Assembly (NCBI RefSeq): GCF_014205155.1
Contig: NZ_JACHMX010000001.1
Location: 5,394,001 to 5,458,000 of the forward strand
DNA length: 64,000 bases
Source of the DNA: Amycolatopsis umgeniensis
Lineage (GTDB): Bacteria > Actinomycetota > Actinomycetes > Mycobacteriales > Pseudonocardiaceae
Direction of reading: 5' to 3'
The notes beneath the pieces are model-generated. The model was not told where the DNA came from. It did no database searches and saw only the letters and a list, made by a program, of their open reading frames with translations. This document shows, one piece after another, positions 16,643 to 25,951 of the stretch. How positions within the stretch are numbered: the first letter of the stretch is position 1; each line of letters starts with the position of its first letter. The position numbers were made by a program, and so were the translations under genes.

Positions 16643-18382
16643 GTGGCAAGCTCTCAGCGCGAAGCCGAAAACAGCCCCGCCAGGCTGGGACCGCTCAAGC
16701 GGGAAGAGTCGTGGCAGCGGCTGGGCAAGGACAAATTCGATCTCGTCGTCATCGGTGGCGGAGTGGTCGGAGCGGGTACCGCGCTCGACGCCGCCACACG
16801 AGGACTGCGGGTCGCCCTCGTCGAAGCACGCGACCTCGCGTCGGGCACGTCGAGCCGGTCCAGCAAGCTTTTCCACGGCGGGCTCCGGTACCTCGAGCAG
16901 CTGGAATTCGGTCTGGTGCGCGAAGCTCTGCGTGAACGCGAGCTGATGCTGACGACGATCGCGCCGCATCTGGTGAAGCCGGTCAGCTTCCTGTACCCGC
17001 TGACCCACCGGATCTGGGAACGTCCGTACACCGCGGCCGGCCTGCTGATGTACGACACGATGGGCGGCGCGCGGTCGGTCCCCGGCCAGAAACACCTGAG
17101 CCGCGCCGGCGCGCTGCGCATGGTCCCGGCGCTGAAGCGGTCCGCGTTGATCGGCGGGATCCGTTACTACGACGCGCAATCCGACGACGCGCGGCATACG
17201 ATGACCGTCGCCCGCACCGCCGCGCACTACGGCGCCGTGGTGCGCACGTCCACGCAGGTGGTCGGTTTCCTCCGCGAGGCCGACCGTATTTCCGGTGTCC
17301 GCGTACGCGACGTCGAAGACGGCCGCGAGACCGAGATCCACGCTTCGGCGGTGGTCAACTGCACCGGCGTCTGGACCGACGAACTCCAGCGGCTTTCCGG
17401 TGGCCGCGGCCGGTTCCGCGTCCGGGCGAGCAAGGGTGTGCACATCGTCGTCCCGCGCGATCGGATCGTCTCGGAATCGGGCATGATCCTGCGCACCGAG
17501 AAGTCCGTGCTGTTCGTCATCCCGTGGCGCAATCACTGGATCGTGGGAACGACCGACACCGACTGGAATCTCGACCTCGCGCATCCCGCCGCGACGAAGC
17601 ACGACATCGACTACCTCCTCGAACACGTCAACACCGTGCTCGCGACACCGCTGACGCACGACGACATCGAAGGTGTCTACGCCGGTCTTCGTCCTTTGCT
17701 CGCAGGGGAAAGCGAAGAGACGTCGAAGCTTTCGCGTGAGCACGCCGTCGCGCGGGTCGCACCGGGGCTCGTCGCGATCGCGGGCGGCAAGTACACCACC
17801 TACCGGGTGATGGCGGCCGACGCCGTCGACGCCGCGGCCGTCGACCTTCCCGGCAGGCCGCAATCGTCCATCACGGACAAGGTGCCGCTGCTGGGCGCCG
17901 ACGGTTACCACGCGCTGGTGAACCAGGCCGACCATCTGGCCAGCGAGCACGGACTGCACCCGTACCGCGTCCGTCACCTGCTCGACCGGTACGGCTCGAT
18001 GGTGCACGAGGTCCTCGCACTCGGCGAAGGACGGCCGGAACTGCTCAAGCCGCTGGAGCACGCTCCGGACTACCTCGGTGTCGAGGTCGTGTACGCGGCC
18101 AGTCACGAGGGCGCGCTTCACCTGGAAGACGTTCTGGCGCGCCGGACGCGGATCTCCATCGAGTACGCGCACCGCGGGGTCGACTGCGCCGCGCAGGTCG
18201 CCACACTGGTGGGCGAAGTGCTCGGCTGGTCGAAGGACCAGGAGAAACGTGAGGTCGAGGTGTACAAGGCGCGGGTCGACGCGGAACGGGAGTCGCAGTC
18301 GCAGCCGAGCGACGAAGCCGCCGACGCGTTGCGATCGGCCGCGCCGGAAGCGCGTTCCGGGATCATCGAACCGGTGAGTTGA
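16643..18382 (+). CDS. glpD: Glycerol-3-phosphate dehydrogenase (FAD-dependent, aerobic)
   Basis: Membrane-associated flavoenzyme oxidising sn-glycerol 3-phosphate to dihydroxyacetone phosphate with electrons passed to quinone. The 579-residue product has the FAD Rossmann motif (DLVVIGGGVVGAGTALDAA), the GSSRSSKLFHGGLRYLEQ-type signature (here GTSSRSSKLFHGGLRYLE), GTTDTDW, and the DAO C-terminal domain. GTG 16643 is preferred because of AAGGAGG eight bases upstream and the match to family N-termini; the open frame extends further upstream without support. Probably the mycobacterial GlpD2 counterpart by position near lpdA. Confidence 0.95.
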   Translation: MASSQREAENSPARLGPLKREESWQRLGKDKFDLVVIGGGVVGAGTALDAATRGLRVALVEARDLASGTSSRSSKLFHGGLRYLEQLEFGLVREALRERELMLTTIAPHLVKPVSFLYPLTHRIWERPYTAAGLLMYDTMGGARSVPGQKHLSRAGALRMVPALKRSALIGGIRYYDAQSDDARHTMTVARTAAHYGAVVRTSTQVVGFLREADRISGVRVRDVEDGRETEIHASAVVNCTGVWTDELQRLSGGRGRFRVRASKGVHIVVPRDRIVSESGMILRTEKSVLFVIPWRNHWIVGTTDTDWNLDLAHPAATKHDIDYLLEHVNTVLATPLTHDDIEGVYAGLRPLLAGESEETSKLSREHAVARVAPGLVAIAGGKYTTYRVMAADAVDAAAVDLPGRPQSSITDKVPLLGADGYHALVNQADHLASEHGLHPYRVRHLLDRYGSMVHEVLALGEGRPELLKPLEHAPDYLGVEVVYAASHEGALHLEDVLARRTRISIEYAHRGVDCAAQVATLVGEVLGWSKDQEKREVEVYKARVDAERESQSQPSDEAADALRSAAPEARSGIIEPVS

Positions 18383-18480
18383 CCCTTCCCGCCAGATGAT
18401 GTGCCACGCGCGCAGGGATCATTGCCTGATCGAGCGAATCTGGCATAGCGTCGGCCGTCCCTGAGACGGAAGGCGGCCTA

Positions 18481-19944
18481 GTGGTGTTTCTCGACTCGTC
18501 GACGTGGACGGACCGGATCTTCGCCGGCGGTTCCTGGGTGCCCGGCAGCGGCGGCACCCGGAAGGTCACGGAGCCCGCGACAGGCGCGGTGCTGGGAAGC
18601 GTCGGTATCGCCTCGGCCGAGGATGCCGCGAAGGCGGCGGAAACCGCGGCCGAGGCGCAGCGGGGCTGGGCGGCGACACCGCACGTCCAGCGGGCCGCCG
18701 TCCTGCGCAAGGCCGCCCGGCTGTGGTCCGAGTACGCCGACGAGATCCGCTGGTGGAACGTGCGCGAAGTCGGCGCGGTGCCCGGCGTCGCGGGTTTCTC
18801 GCTGCACGTCGCGGAACAGGAGTGCTACGAGGCCGCGGCCTTGCCCGGCCGCCCGTACGGCGAACTCCTGCCGAGCGAGGAACCGCGCCTTTCGATGGCG
18901 CGCCGGGTGCCCGCCGGCGTCGTTACGGTGATCTCGCCGTTCAACATGCCGATCATCCTGGGCATCCGCTCGGTCGCCCCGGCGCTCGCGCTGGGGAACG
19001 CGGTGATCTTGAAGCCGGACCCGCGCACCGCCGTCACCGGCGGCGTGGTCCTCGCCCGGATCTTCGAGGAAGCGGGCCTGCCGCCCGGGGTCCTGCAGAT
19101 GCTGCCGGGCGGCGCGGACGTCGGCGAGACACTGGTGACGCATCCGGCCGTCCGGGTCATCTCGTTCACCGGTTCGACCGGCGCCGGGCGCAAGGTCGGC
19201 GAACTCGCCGGGAAACACCTGAAGCGGGCCCATCTGGAGCTGGGCGGGAACTCGGCGCTCATCGTGCTCGACGACGCGGATGTCGACGAAGCCGCCGGGG
19301 TCGCCGCTTTCGGTTCCTTCTTCCACCAGGGCCAGATCTGCATGACCACCGGACGGCACCTGGTGCACGAGCGGCTCTACGACGACTTCGTCGAGCGGCT
19401 GGCGGCGAAGGCGGCCGCGTTGCGGGTCGGCGATCCGGCGCGGGACGAGGTCGCGCTCGGGCCGATCATCGACGCCGGGCAGCGGGACAAGATCCACGAA
19501 CTGGTCACCGCCAGTGTCTCGGCCGGGGCGCGGGTCGCCGCCGGCGCCGAATACGACCGGCTGTTCTATTCCGCGACGGTGCTCGCCGACGTGCCGCCGG
19601 ACGCGCCCGCCGTCGCCCAGGAGATCTTCGGCCCGGTCGCGCCGGTCGTGCGGTTCTCCGACGCGGAGGAGGCCATCCGCCTCGCCACGGCGAGCGAATA
19701 CGGGCTCTCGCTGGGGATCGTCACCCGCGATGTCCTCAAAGGACTGGAGCTGGCCGATCGCGTCCCGACGGGGATCGTGCACATCAACGACCAGACAGTC
19801 AGCGACGAGGCGAACAGCCCCTTCGGCGGTGTCGCCGCTTCGGGCACCGGAAGCCGCTTCGGCGGGGCGGCGGCGAACGTCGAGGCCTTCACCGAGACGC
19901 GCTGGGTCACCGTCCGGAACCCGCCGCCCGCCTACCCCTTCTGA
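18481..19944 (+). CDS. Aldehyde dehydrogenase, benzaldehyde/vanillin type
   Basis: NAD(P)-dependent aldehyde dehydrogenase, 487 residues, oxidising an aldehyde to the acid. The cofactor segment (SPFNMPIILGIRSVAPALALGNA), glycine motif (SFTGSTGAGRKVGE), general base in HLELGGNSA and catalytic Cys in FFHQGQICMTTGR are all present. The overall pattern is closest to benzaldehyde or vanillin dehydrogenases, so an aromatic substrate is likely but not proved. The gene starts at GTG 18481, 98 bp after glpD; no aromatic-degradation genes lie beside it. Confidence 0.9.
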   Translation: MVFLDSSTWTDRIFAGGSWVPGSGGTRKVTEPATGAVLGSVGIASAEDAAKAAETAAEAQRGWAATPHVQRAAVLRKAARLWSEYADEIRWWNVREVGAVPGVAGFSLHVAEQECYEAAALPGRPYGELLPSEEPRLSMARRVPAGVVTVISPFNMPIILGIRSVAPALALGNAVILKPDPRTAVTGGVVLARIFEEAGLPPGVLQMLPGGADVGETLVTHPAVRVISFTGSTGAGRKVGELAGKHLKRAHLELGGNSALIVLDDADVDEAAGVAAFGSFFHQGQICMTTGRHLVHERLYDDFVERLAAKAAALRVGDPARDEVALGPIIDAGQRDKIHELVTASVSAGARVAAGAEYDRLFYSATVLADVPPDAPAVAQEIFGPVAPVVRFSDAEEAIRLATASEYGLSLGIVTRDVLKGLELADRVPTGIVHINDQTVSDEANSPFGGVAASGTGSRFGGAAANVEAFTETRWVTVRNPPPAYPF

Positions 19945-19973
19945 CAGATCGCGTTTAGCCCGCTAAACGCAGG

Positions 19974-20504
19974 TCAGGCGGTGCGGCGCCAGCGGATGAG
20001 GCGTTCCCCGGTCGGGGCCGGGTCCAACTCGGGCCCGACCAGGGCGAACCCGCATTTCCGGGCGACCGAGGCCGAGACCTCGTTCGTCTCCTCGTAGCGG
20101 TAGCTGACCTCACGCAGGCCGAGCCCGCCGAAACCGAATCGCAGGGCCGCGTTGAGCGCGGTGCTCGCGACACCCTTGCCCCGGGACGCCGCGCGCACCC
20201 AGACCGACGCCTCCGCGTACCCGGTGTCGAGATCGAGATCCCGCAGGCCGACCTCGCCCAGCAGATCCCCTGTCGTCGGCTCGGCCACCGCCCAGGAGCA
20301 GCGTTCGTCACCGGCCCACTGGGCCGCGCGCAGGGCGACGTACTCGGTCGCCTCGTCGAGGTCCCGCAAGCGGTAGTTCAGGACGTATTTGCGGTGCGTC
20401 GGATCGGCGAAGGCCGCGACCAGCGCCGGGCGATCGTCGAGGGCCTTGTCCGCCCGCAGCTGTCGCAGGTAGTACTCGCCCGCGTTGATCTCCACCGGTT
20501 CCAC
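19974..20504 (-). CDS. GNAT-family N-acetyltransferase
   Basis: The 176-residue protein fits the RimJ/RimL-like branch of GNAT acyltransferases: an N-terminal loading loop (YYLRQLRADKALDDRPALVAAF), 'CSWAVAEPTTGDLLGEVGLRDLD', the acetyl-CoA pyrophosphate motif around ASRGKGVASTALNAALRFGF, and the 'ETNEVSASVARKCGF' segment. The substrate (ribosomal protein, small molecule or antibiotic) cannot be read from sequence. It starts at a GTG with a weak ribosome site and converges with the aldehyde dehydrogenase gene. Confidence 0.87.
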   Translation of the reverse strand: MEPVEINAGEYYLRQLRADKALDDRPALVAAFADPTHRKYVLNYRLRDLDEATEYVALRAAQWAGDERCSWAVAEPTTGDLLGEVGLRDLDLDTGYAEASVWVRAASRGKGVASTALNAALRFGFGGLGLREVSYRYEETNEVSASVARKCGFALVGPELDPAPTGERLIRWRRTA

Positions 20505-20525
20505 TCTTCGAGGGTAACCGGATCT

Positions 20526-20921
20526 TCAGCGGCGGCGGCTCATGATCAGCGCGACGGCCAGCGGGAGCAGGAAAACGATGAACGTCCCCCGGGTGAAGAA
20601 GAACAACGCGATCGCGACCGCCGCGGCGATCGGCACGGCGCTGGCCGTGAGCCATTTCGACGGCTGGGCCTCGTTCTTCGCGGACGCCTGCGCGACGCCG
20701 GGCATCGGCGGCAGGGGCAGCAGCGCACTGGGACGAGGGGAGGGCAGGTCCGTGAACAGCGGTTCGAGGTCGCTCGCCATCCTCGCCGCGCTGACCTTCG
20801 CCGACCGGGTGCCGAACTCGTCGAGGTCGAGTCTGCCGGTGCGGACATGCTCTTCCAGCGCGTCGAGCGCGTCTTGGCGTTCGGCGTCGCTCAGCCGCAT
20901 GTCCGGTCTCTCGGCACTCAC
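20526..20921 (-). CDS. DUF1707 membrane protein (paralogue 1)
   Basis: 131-residue protein with an N-terminal DUF1707 domain (MRLSDAERQDALDALEEHVRTGRLDLDEFGTR, residues 8-40), a Pro-rich linker, and two hydrophobic segments at the C-terminus ending in SRRR. DUF1707 is a short actinobacterial domain of unknown, possibly DNA- or protein-binding function, usually attached to membrane helices. The GTG start follows TAGACT by 6 nt, suggesting a leaderless transcript. The next DUF1707 gene is 20 bp away on the same strand. Confidence 0.85.
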   Translation of the reverse strand: MSAERPDMRLSDAERQDALDALEEHVRTGRLDLDEFGTRSAKVSAARMASDLEPLFTDLPSPRPSALLPLPPMPGVAQASAKNEAQPSKWLTASAVPIAAAVAIALFFFTRGTFIVFLLPLAVALIMSRRR

Positions 20922-20941
20922 GGCCCGAGTCTACGGGCGGA

Positions 20942-21397
20942 TCAGCCGTCCAGTTCCCGGCGGCGCTGCTTCGTGAGCTTCTTGTGGGCGTTCTCCCAGC
21001 CCTTGCCCCAGAGACCTTCGCCGGCGACGCTGATCCCGATCGGGATGGCGATCAACCACCAGCTGGCGCCGGTGCCGATGATGAACACGATGGTGGCGAT
21101 GAAGAGGATCGGCAGCAGCGCGCCCATGACCCGCTGCGCCGAGGAGATACCCGCCAACGGTGAAGACGGTTCGCTCACGGCTGTCTTGGGGGCGTCGAAG
21201 AGTGGATGCGGCTCGGGCAGGTCGAGGAAGACCTCGGACAGCTCGCCGCGCGTCTTGGCCGCGGTGATCTTGGCGGACCGCTCGCCGAACTCGTCGATGT
21301 CGATCCGGCCGACGGTCATGTGCTCGCCGAGCGCTGTCAGGGCGGACTCTCGATCCTGATCACTGATCCGCAGCTGCGGAGACGGAACCTCGCTCAC
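20942..21397 (-). CDS. DUF1707 membrane protein (paralogue 2)
   Basis: 151-residue paralogue of the adjacent protein: DUF1707 at residues ~8-42 (LRISDQDRESALTALGEHMTVGRIDIDEFGER), a linker, two TM helices (RVMGALLPILFIATIVFIIG and WWLIAIPIGISVAGEGLW), and a basic tail. The GTG start is preceded by TACCAT about 7 nt upstream, again consistent with leaderless expression. The two genes probably form a small operon from a tandem duplication that has since diverged. Confidence 0.85.
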   Translation of the reverse strand: MSEVPSPQLRISDQDRESALTALGEHMTVGRIDIDEFGERSAKITAAKTRGELSEVFLDLPEPHPLFDAPKTAVSEPSSPLAGISSAQRVMGALLPILFIATIVFIIGTGASWWLIAIPIGISVAGEGLWGKGWENAHKKLTKQRRRELDG

Positions 21398-21443
21398 CCT
21401 TTCGATGGTAGGCCGAGCGAGGCCCCGTCAACCACGACATTCG

Positions 21444-23234
21444 TCAGTCTTTGAGCTCGAACAGCTGGGTTCCCTGCGTCACGGCGGTGCCGACCTCGAC
21501 CGAAAGGCCGGTCACGGTACCCGCTTTGTGCGCGGTGACCGGGTTCTCCATCTTCATCGCCTCGAGCACGACGACCAGCTCACCCGCTTCGACCTGCTGG
21601 CCTTCTTCGACGGCGACCTTGACGATGGTGCCCTGCATCGGCGCGGTGACGGCGTCGCCGCTCACCGCGGCCTTGGTGCCGCCCGCGCGCTTGCGCGGCT
21701 TGGCCTTGACGGCCGTGCCGCCGCCACCGCCGTCGAGAGAGAACCCGCCGGGCAGCGACACCTCGAGACGACGTCCGCCGACCTCGACGACCACGTTCTG
21801 GCGGGGCTGCTCTTCCTCGGCCTCGGCGGCTTCCGGGGCGACGAACGGCTCGATCTTGTTCTCGAACTCGGTCTCGATCCAGCGCGTGTGCACGCTGAAA
21901 CCGTTCTCGTCGCCGATGAACGCCGGGTCGTCCACGATCACGCGGTGGAACGGCAGGACCGTCGCCATCCCGTCGGCGACCATCTCGGCCAGCGCCCGGC
22001 GGCTGCGTTCGAGCGCGTTCTGCCGGTCGGATCCGGTGACGATCAGCTTCGCGAGCATCGAGTCGAACTGGCCGCCGATGACGCTGCCGGACTCGACACC
22101 CGAATCGACCCGGACGCCCGGGCCGCTCGGCGCGACGAACTTCGTCACGGTGCCGGGCGCGGGCAGGAAGCCGCGGCCGGCGTCCTCGCCGTTGATGCGG
22201 AATTCGATCGAGTGACCCCGCGGTTCCGGGTCTTCGGTGATGCGGAGCTTCTCGCCGCGCGCGATACGGAACATCTCGCGCACGAGGTCGAGGCCCGTGG
22301 TCTCCTCGGACACCGGGTGCTCGACCTGCAGCCGCGTGTTGACCTCGAGGAACGAGATCGTGCCGTCGACGGCGACGAGGTACTCGACCGTCCCGGCGCC
22401 GTAGTAGCCGGCTTCCTTGCAGATCGCCTTCGCGGACTCGTGGATGCGCTTGCGCTGCTCGTCGGTCAGGTACGGCGCGGGCGCCTCCTCGACCAGCTTC
22501 TGGTGACGGCGCTGCAGCGAGCAGTCGCGGGTGCCGACGACGATGGCGTTGCCGTGCTGGTCGGCGAGGACCTGCGCCTCGACGTGGCGCGGCTTGTCGA
22601 GGTAGCGCTCGACGAAGCATTCGCCGCGGCCGAAGGCGGAGATCGCCTCGCGGGTCGCGGATTCGAAGAGTTCCGGGATCTCCTCGCGGGTGCGGGCGAC
22701 CTTGAGGCCGCGGCCGCCGCCGCCGAACGCGGCCTTGATCGCGACCGGGAGGCCGTGCTCGTCGGCGAAGGCGACGATCTCGTCGGCGTTCTTGGCGGGG
22801 TCCTTCGTACCGGGCACCAACGGGGCTCCGGCGCGCAGCGCGATGTGGCGCGCGGTGACCTTGTCGCCGAGGTCGCGGATGGCCTGCGGGCTCGGGCCGA
22901 TCCAGGTCAGCCCGGCGTCGATCACCGCCTGGGCGAAGTCCGCGTTCTCGGAGAGGAATCCGTAGCCGGGGTGAACCGAGTCCGCGCCCGACCGTTTGGC
23001 GGCGTCGAGCAGCTTGTCGAAGACGAGGTAGCTCTCGGCCGCGGTGGTGCCGCCGAGCGCGAAGGCCTCGTCGGCGAGGCGGACATGGGGTGCGTCACGA
23101 TCCGGATCGGCGTAGACGGCCACGCTGGTCAGCCCGGCGTCCTTCGCCGCCCTGATCACCCGTACCGCGATCTCGCCGCGGTTCGCGATCAGGATCTTGG
23201 TCACCGGACCACCTGTGCCGGCCTGCTCGGTCAC
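21444..23234 (-). CDS. accA3: Acetyl/propionyl-CoA carboxylase alpha chain (biotin carboxylase + BCCP)
   Basis: Biotin-dependent acyl-CoA carboxylase alpha chain, 596 residues. Biotin carboxylase N-terminus ([20 protein letters not shown]), ATP-grasp region ([14 protein letters not shown]), [31 protein letters not shown], and a C-terminal biotinyl domain with EAMKMENP whose Lys561 carries biotin. It feeds carboxybiotin to a beta subunit, probably the pccB-like gene at 34285. GTG 23234 is fixed by AGGAGG seven bases upstream. Position relative to maf, the beta/epsilon genes and birA matches mycobacterial accA3. Confidence 0.93.
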   Translation of the reverse strand: MTEQAGTGGPVTKILIANRGEIAVRVIRAAKDAGLTSVAVYADPDRDAPHVRLADEAFALGGTTAAESYLVFDKLLDAAKRSGADSVHPGYGFLSENADFAQAVIDAGLTWIGPSPQAIRDLGDKVTARHIALRAGAPLVPGTKDPAKNADEIVAFADEHGLPVAIKAAFGGGGRGLKVARTREEIPELFESATREAISAFGRGECFVERYLDKPRHVEAQVLADQHGNAIVVGTRDCSLQRRHQKLVEEAPAPYLTDEQRKRIHESAKAICKEAGYYGAGTVEYLVAVDGTISFLEVNTRLQVEHPVSEETTGLDLVREMFRIARGEKLRITEDPEPRGHSIEFRINGEDAGRGFLPAPGTVTKFVAPSGPGVRVDSGVESGSVIGGQFDSMLAKLIVTGSDRQNALERSRRALAEMVADGMATVLPFHRVIVDDPAFIGDENGFSVHTRWIETEFENKIEPFVAPEAAEAEEEQPRQNVVVEVGGRRLEVSLPGGFSLDGGGGGTAVKAKPRKRAGGTKAAVSGDAVTAPMQGTIVKVAVEEGQQVEAGELVVVLEAMKMENPVTAHKAGTVTGLSVEVGTAVTQGTQLFELKD

Positions 23235-23341
23235 GCCGTACCTCCTGCGTTCGCACGTCGGGCCGCCCCGATGCGGCTCCGCAGCAGTTTACGGAAGTTC
23301 CCGCCCTGATTGATGAGAGCAAGGCCACCCAGTGACTTCGT

Positions 23342-23647
23342 TTATACCAGCGCCTCGCGGTGCCGCAGTTCTTCTGGAAGGTCGGAATCGAGCACGATCA
23401 GGTCGTACGGCTGGACCTGGTAGACCCGGCCGAGGTGCTCGGCCTTGACCAGTGCCCACGGCTGGTGCTCGCCGCAGCATTCGACCAGGCGCTGCACCGA
23501 ACTGAAGGCGATCAGCGCCATCCGGCCGTCGCTGGTCCTGCGGAGTTCGATCTCGGCGCGCGTGAAGTCCTTCGGCTTTTTCGCCGTGGGGAGGAACAGG
23601 GCGTTGGGCAATCCGGGGTTCGTCACGGGAACAACATAGACGTGCAC
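23342..23647 (-). CDS. SAV_915-like small protein
   Basis: The 101-residue cytoplasmic protein resembles the SAV_915/SseB-like small proteins of actinomycetes: an N-terminal strand (MHVYVVPVTNP), a central 'MALIAFSSVQRLVECCGEHQPWALV' segment and a C-terminal 'QPYDLIVLDSDLPEEL'. Function unknown for the family. A GTG start is assumed with no clear ribosome site. It lies 107 bp upstream of accA3 on the same strand and diverges from the exported protein at 23677. Confidence 0.7.
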   Translation of the reverse strand: MHVYVVPVTNPGLPNALFLPTAKKPKDFTRAEIELRRTSDGRMALIAFSSVQRLVECCGEHQPWALVKAEHLGRVYQVQPYDLIVLDSDLPEELRHREALV

Positions 23648-23676
23648 TCTGCGCTAGATCACTTACGCTCTCGGAT

Positions 23677-24399
23677 ATGCGGACTCAGGAAGCGCGGACG
23701 CCGCGATCGGTGCTGTTCACCGCGCTGCTGGCCGTCGTGGTCACGGCGGGGGTGATCGTGGCCGTGATCCTGCTCCGCCCGTCCGCCCCGGCGCCCACCG
23801 GCGAGCCCGGCGCCGCTCCGCTGCCCGACGGCGCCCCGAGCGCGCCGAAGGTCAACTGCGGCCACTCGGCCTGCCGGGAGATAGGCGCGATGACCGTCGG
23901 CGGGGTGCCCGTCGTGCTGCTGGCCGACGAAGCGGGCAAACAGGGCGTGGTCCGGATCGGGGCGGACGCGGTGTTCCCGTTGATCATCAACGACCTGGGG
24001 GTCACCCTCAAGGGCGATTCCTTGCGCTGTGTCGACGGCGCGACGCCGGTCTGCCTGGTGCGCGGCGAAACCGGCGGCGGTTCGGCGGGCGAGTTGCTGG
24101 TCGCGCGCGGCGGGGTCTGGCGGGATCCCGGGAAGCCGTACTTCTCCGACGCCGGGACGGTCGTCCTGAACGACGTGACCGCCGACGGGATCGCGGACGT
24201 CATCGTCGTGCGGCACGAGTGCCCCGGCGCGCAGTCCGGCTCGGCCCGGTGCCAGGCGGCGCCGGTGCTCGCGGAGGTCTACGACGTCGCCCGCGGCTCG
24301 GTGGGCTGCACGCGCCGGTACACCGCGCCTTCGGAGCTGAGGGGCTGGCCGGACGTCCGACTCACGAAGGCGGACCTGCGACCCTGCCCGGAGCGATAG
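23677..24399 (+). CDS. Membrane-anchored exported protein of unknown function
   Basis: 240-residue protein with one N-terminal TM helix (VLFTALLAVVVTAGVIVAVILL, ~13-34), a Pro/Gly linker and an extracytoplasmic domain containing eight cysteines (e.g. NCGHSAC, LRCVDGATPVCLV, HECPG, ARCQA, VGCTRR) likely to form disulfides. The segment NDVTADGIADVIVVRHEC resembles an FG-GAP/EF-hand-like DxTxDGxxD loop. No known family was recognised. The stop codon lies inside the left arm of the terminator at 24393. Confidence 0.75.
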   Translation: MRTQEARTPRSVLFTALLAVVVTAGVIVAVILLRPSAPAPTGEPGAAPLPDGAPSAPKVNCGHSACREIGAMTVGGVPVVLLADEAGKQGVVRIGADAVFPLIINDLGVTLKGDSLRCVDGATPVCLVRGETGGGSAGELLVARGGVWRDPGKPYFSDAGTVVLNDVTADGIADVIVVRHECPGAQSGSARCQAAPVLAEVYDVARGSVGCTRRYTAPSELRGWPDVRLTKADLRPCPER

Positions 24400-24464
24400 C
24401 AAGGGACCTTTGCTCTCGTTAGTTAGCGTGCTAAGCAACGAGAGCAAAGGTCCCTTGCTATCGC
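24393..24464. terminator. 28-bp perfect inverted repeat, bidirectional terminator
   Basis: The arms 24393-24420 and 24437-24464 (GCAAGGGACCTTTGC within) are perfect complements. The 16-nt loop carries its own TTAGC/GCTAA stem. The left arm includes the stop codon of the upstream gene, and the converging symporter stops 20 bp beyond. A half-copy (GCAAGGGACCTTTGCTATCG) occurs at 59581. Confidence 0.8.
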
Positions 24465-24483
24465 CTGGGACTGAAGAGAACCG

Positions 24484-25851
24484 CTACGCGCCAGCGGCGG
24501 CGGGCTCCTTCTTCTCGGAGGTCGTAGCCGCTTCGCCGTTCTCAGTGGGCGAAGGGTCTGTCGGCGAGTTGAGCACCTCGTCGTCCAGCAGGCCTTCGCT
24601 TCGGGCGACGACGACCGGCACGACGATCTGGCCCGCGACGTTCGTCGCGGTGCGGATCATGTCCATGATCGGGTTCACCGAGTAGATCAGCGCGATCCCG
24701 AGCGCGACCTGCTGCGCGTCGAGTCCGATGAACGCGGTGGTCAGGGTCAGCGCGGTCAGCCAGCCGGTGGTGCCCGCGGTGGCCAGCGCGCCGAGTACGG
24801 CGACCACGACGATCCCGAGGTACTGCCAGAAGTTCAGCGAGACACCGGACAGGTTCGCGATGAAGATCGCGCCGATCGCGGGGAACACGGCGGCGCAGCC
24901 GTCCATCTTCGTGGCGCTGCCCAGCGGAGCCGCGAAGGCGGCGTACGCGGGCTGGACGCCCAGGTTCACGGCGGACTGCCGGGTCAGGGGCAGCGTCGCG
25001 GCCGAGGACTGCGAAGCGAACGCGAACTGGATCGCGGTGCCGGCCTTCGAGAAGAACGTCAGCGGGCTGACCTTCGCCACGAACTGCAGCAGGATCGGGT
25101 AGACCACCAGGAGCACCACGAAGCAGCCGACGTACACCGCGAGAGTGGTGGTGAGCAGCGGCCGGAACAGGGCGTCACCGTAGTTCGCGACCGCGGCGCC
25201 GATCAGGCCGACGATGCCGATCGGGGCGAGCCGGACGATCCAGCCGAGGTAGCGCTGGATGATCTCGAAGACGCTGGTGGTGAAGTCGACGAACGGCTTG
25301 GCCCGGTCGCCGAGGCTGTAGGCCGCCGCGCCGATCAGCACGGCGAGGAACAGCACCTGCAGCGTCGAGCCCTCGGTGAAGGCGGTGAAGAAGTTCTTCG
25401 GCAGGAAGCCTTCGACGAAGGCGCTCCAGGAGCCCCAGTTGTCGACGCTCTTGGTGGCCTTGTCGGCGTTCTTCGCGGTCGCGGCGATGCCCTCGCCGAG
25501 TCCGCCGCTGCCCGGGTTGAACAGCTTCGCGACGGCGATGCCGATCAGCGACGCGATGAACGAGGTGATCGCGAACCACAGGACGGTCTTCCCGCCCAGC
25601 CTGGCGGCCTTCTTGCCGCCGCCGAGGTTGCGCAGGCTGTTGATGCCGACCACGATCGCCGTGAAGACCAGCGGGATCACCGCGATCTGCAGCAGCGTCG
25701 TGAAGATCGTGCCGATCTGGTCGAGCAGGTCGGTCAGCCAGCTCGCCTCGGTCGTCCTGGCGACGACGCCGAGCAGGGCGCCCACGACGAGCGAGCCGAG
25801 GACCGCCGCCGCGAAGACCTTTGGCCTTGTGTAGGTCCGAATGAAAGACAC
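24484..25851 (-). CDS. Dicarboxylate/amino acid:cation symporter (DAACS family)
   Basis: 455-residue integral membrane carrier of the GltP/DctA type, which couples uptake of C4-dicarboxylates or acidic amino acids to Na+ or H+. Characteristic pieces: the N-terminal hydrophobic segment GSLVVGALLGVV, the serine-rich re-entrant loop (AFASQSSAATLPLT), 'PLGSATKMDGCA' in TM7, and 'GLDAQQVALGIALIYSVNPIMDMIRTATNV' in TM8, with Asp and Asn residues typical of the substrate site. The C-terminal tail is Glu-rich and cytoplasmic. Single gene between a terminator and maf. Confidence 0.9.
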   Translation of the reverse strand: MSFIRTYTRPKVFAAAVLGSLVVGALLGVVARTTEASWLTDLLDQIGTIFTTLLQIAVIPLVFTAIVVGINSLRNLGGGKKAARLGGKTVLWFAITSFIASLIGIAVAKLFNPGSGGLGEGIAATAKNADKATKSVDNWGSWSAFVEGFLPKNFFTAFTEGSTLQVLFLAVLIGAAAYSLGDRAKPFVDFTTSVFEIIQRYLGWIVRLAPIGIVGLIGAAVANYGDALFRPLLTTTLAVYVGCFVVLLVVYPILLQFVAKVSPLTFFSKAGTAIQFAFASQSSAATLPLTRQSAVNLGVQPAYAAFAAPLGSATKMDGCAAVFPAIGAIFIANLSGVSLNFWQYLGIVVVAVLGALATAGTTGWLTALTLTTAFIGLDAQQVALGIALIYSVNPIMDMIRTATNVAGQIVVPVVVARSEGLLDDEVLNSPTDPSPTENGEAATTSEKKEPAAAGA

Positions 25852-25951
25852 GGGGCGACTCCGGTGCGTGAAAGTTTCCTGATTTCCCGAACGTGAAGAA
25901 CGTTCGACCCGTCAGGACTCTTCCGGATCACCCGATCGTGTGGGAGTCGTC

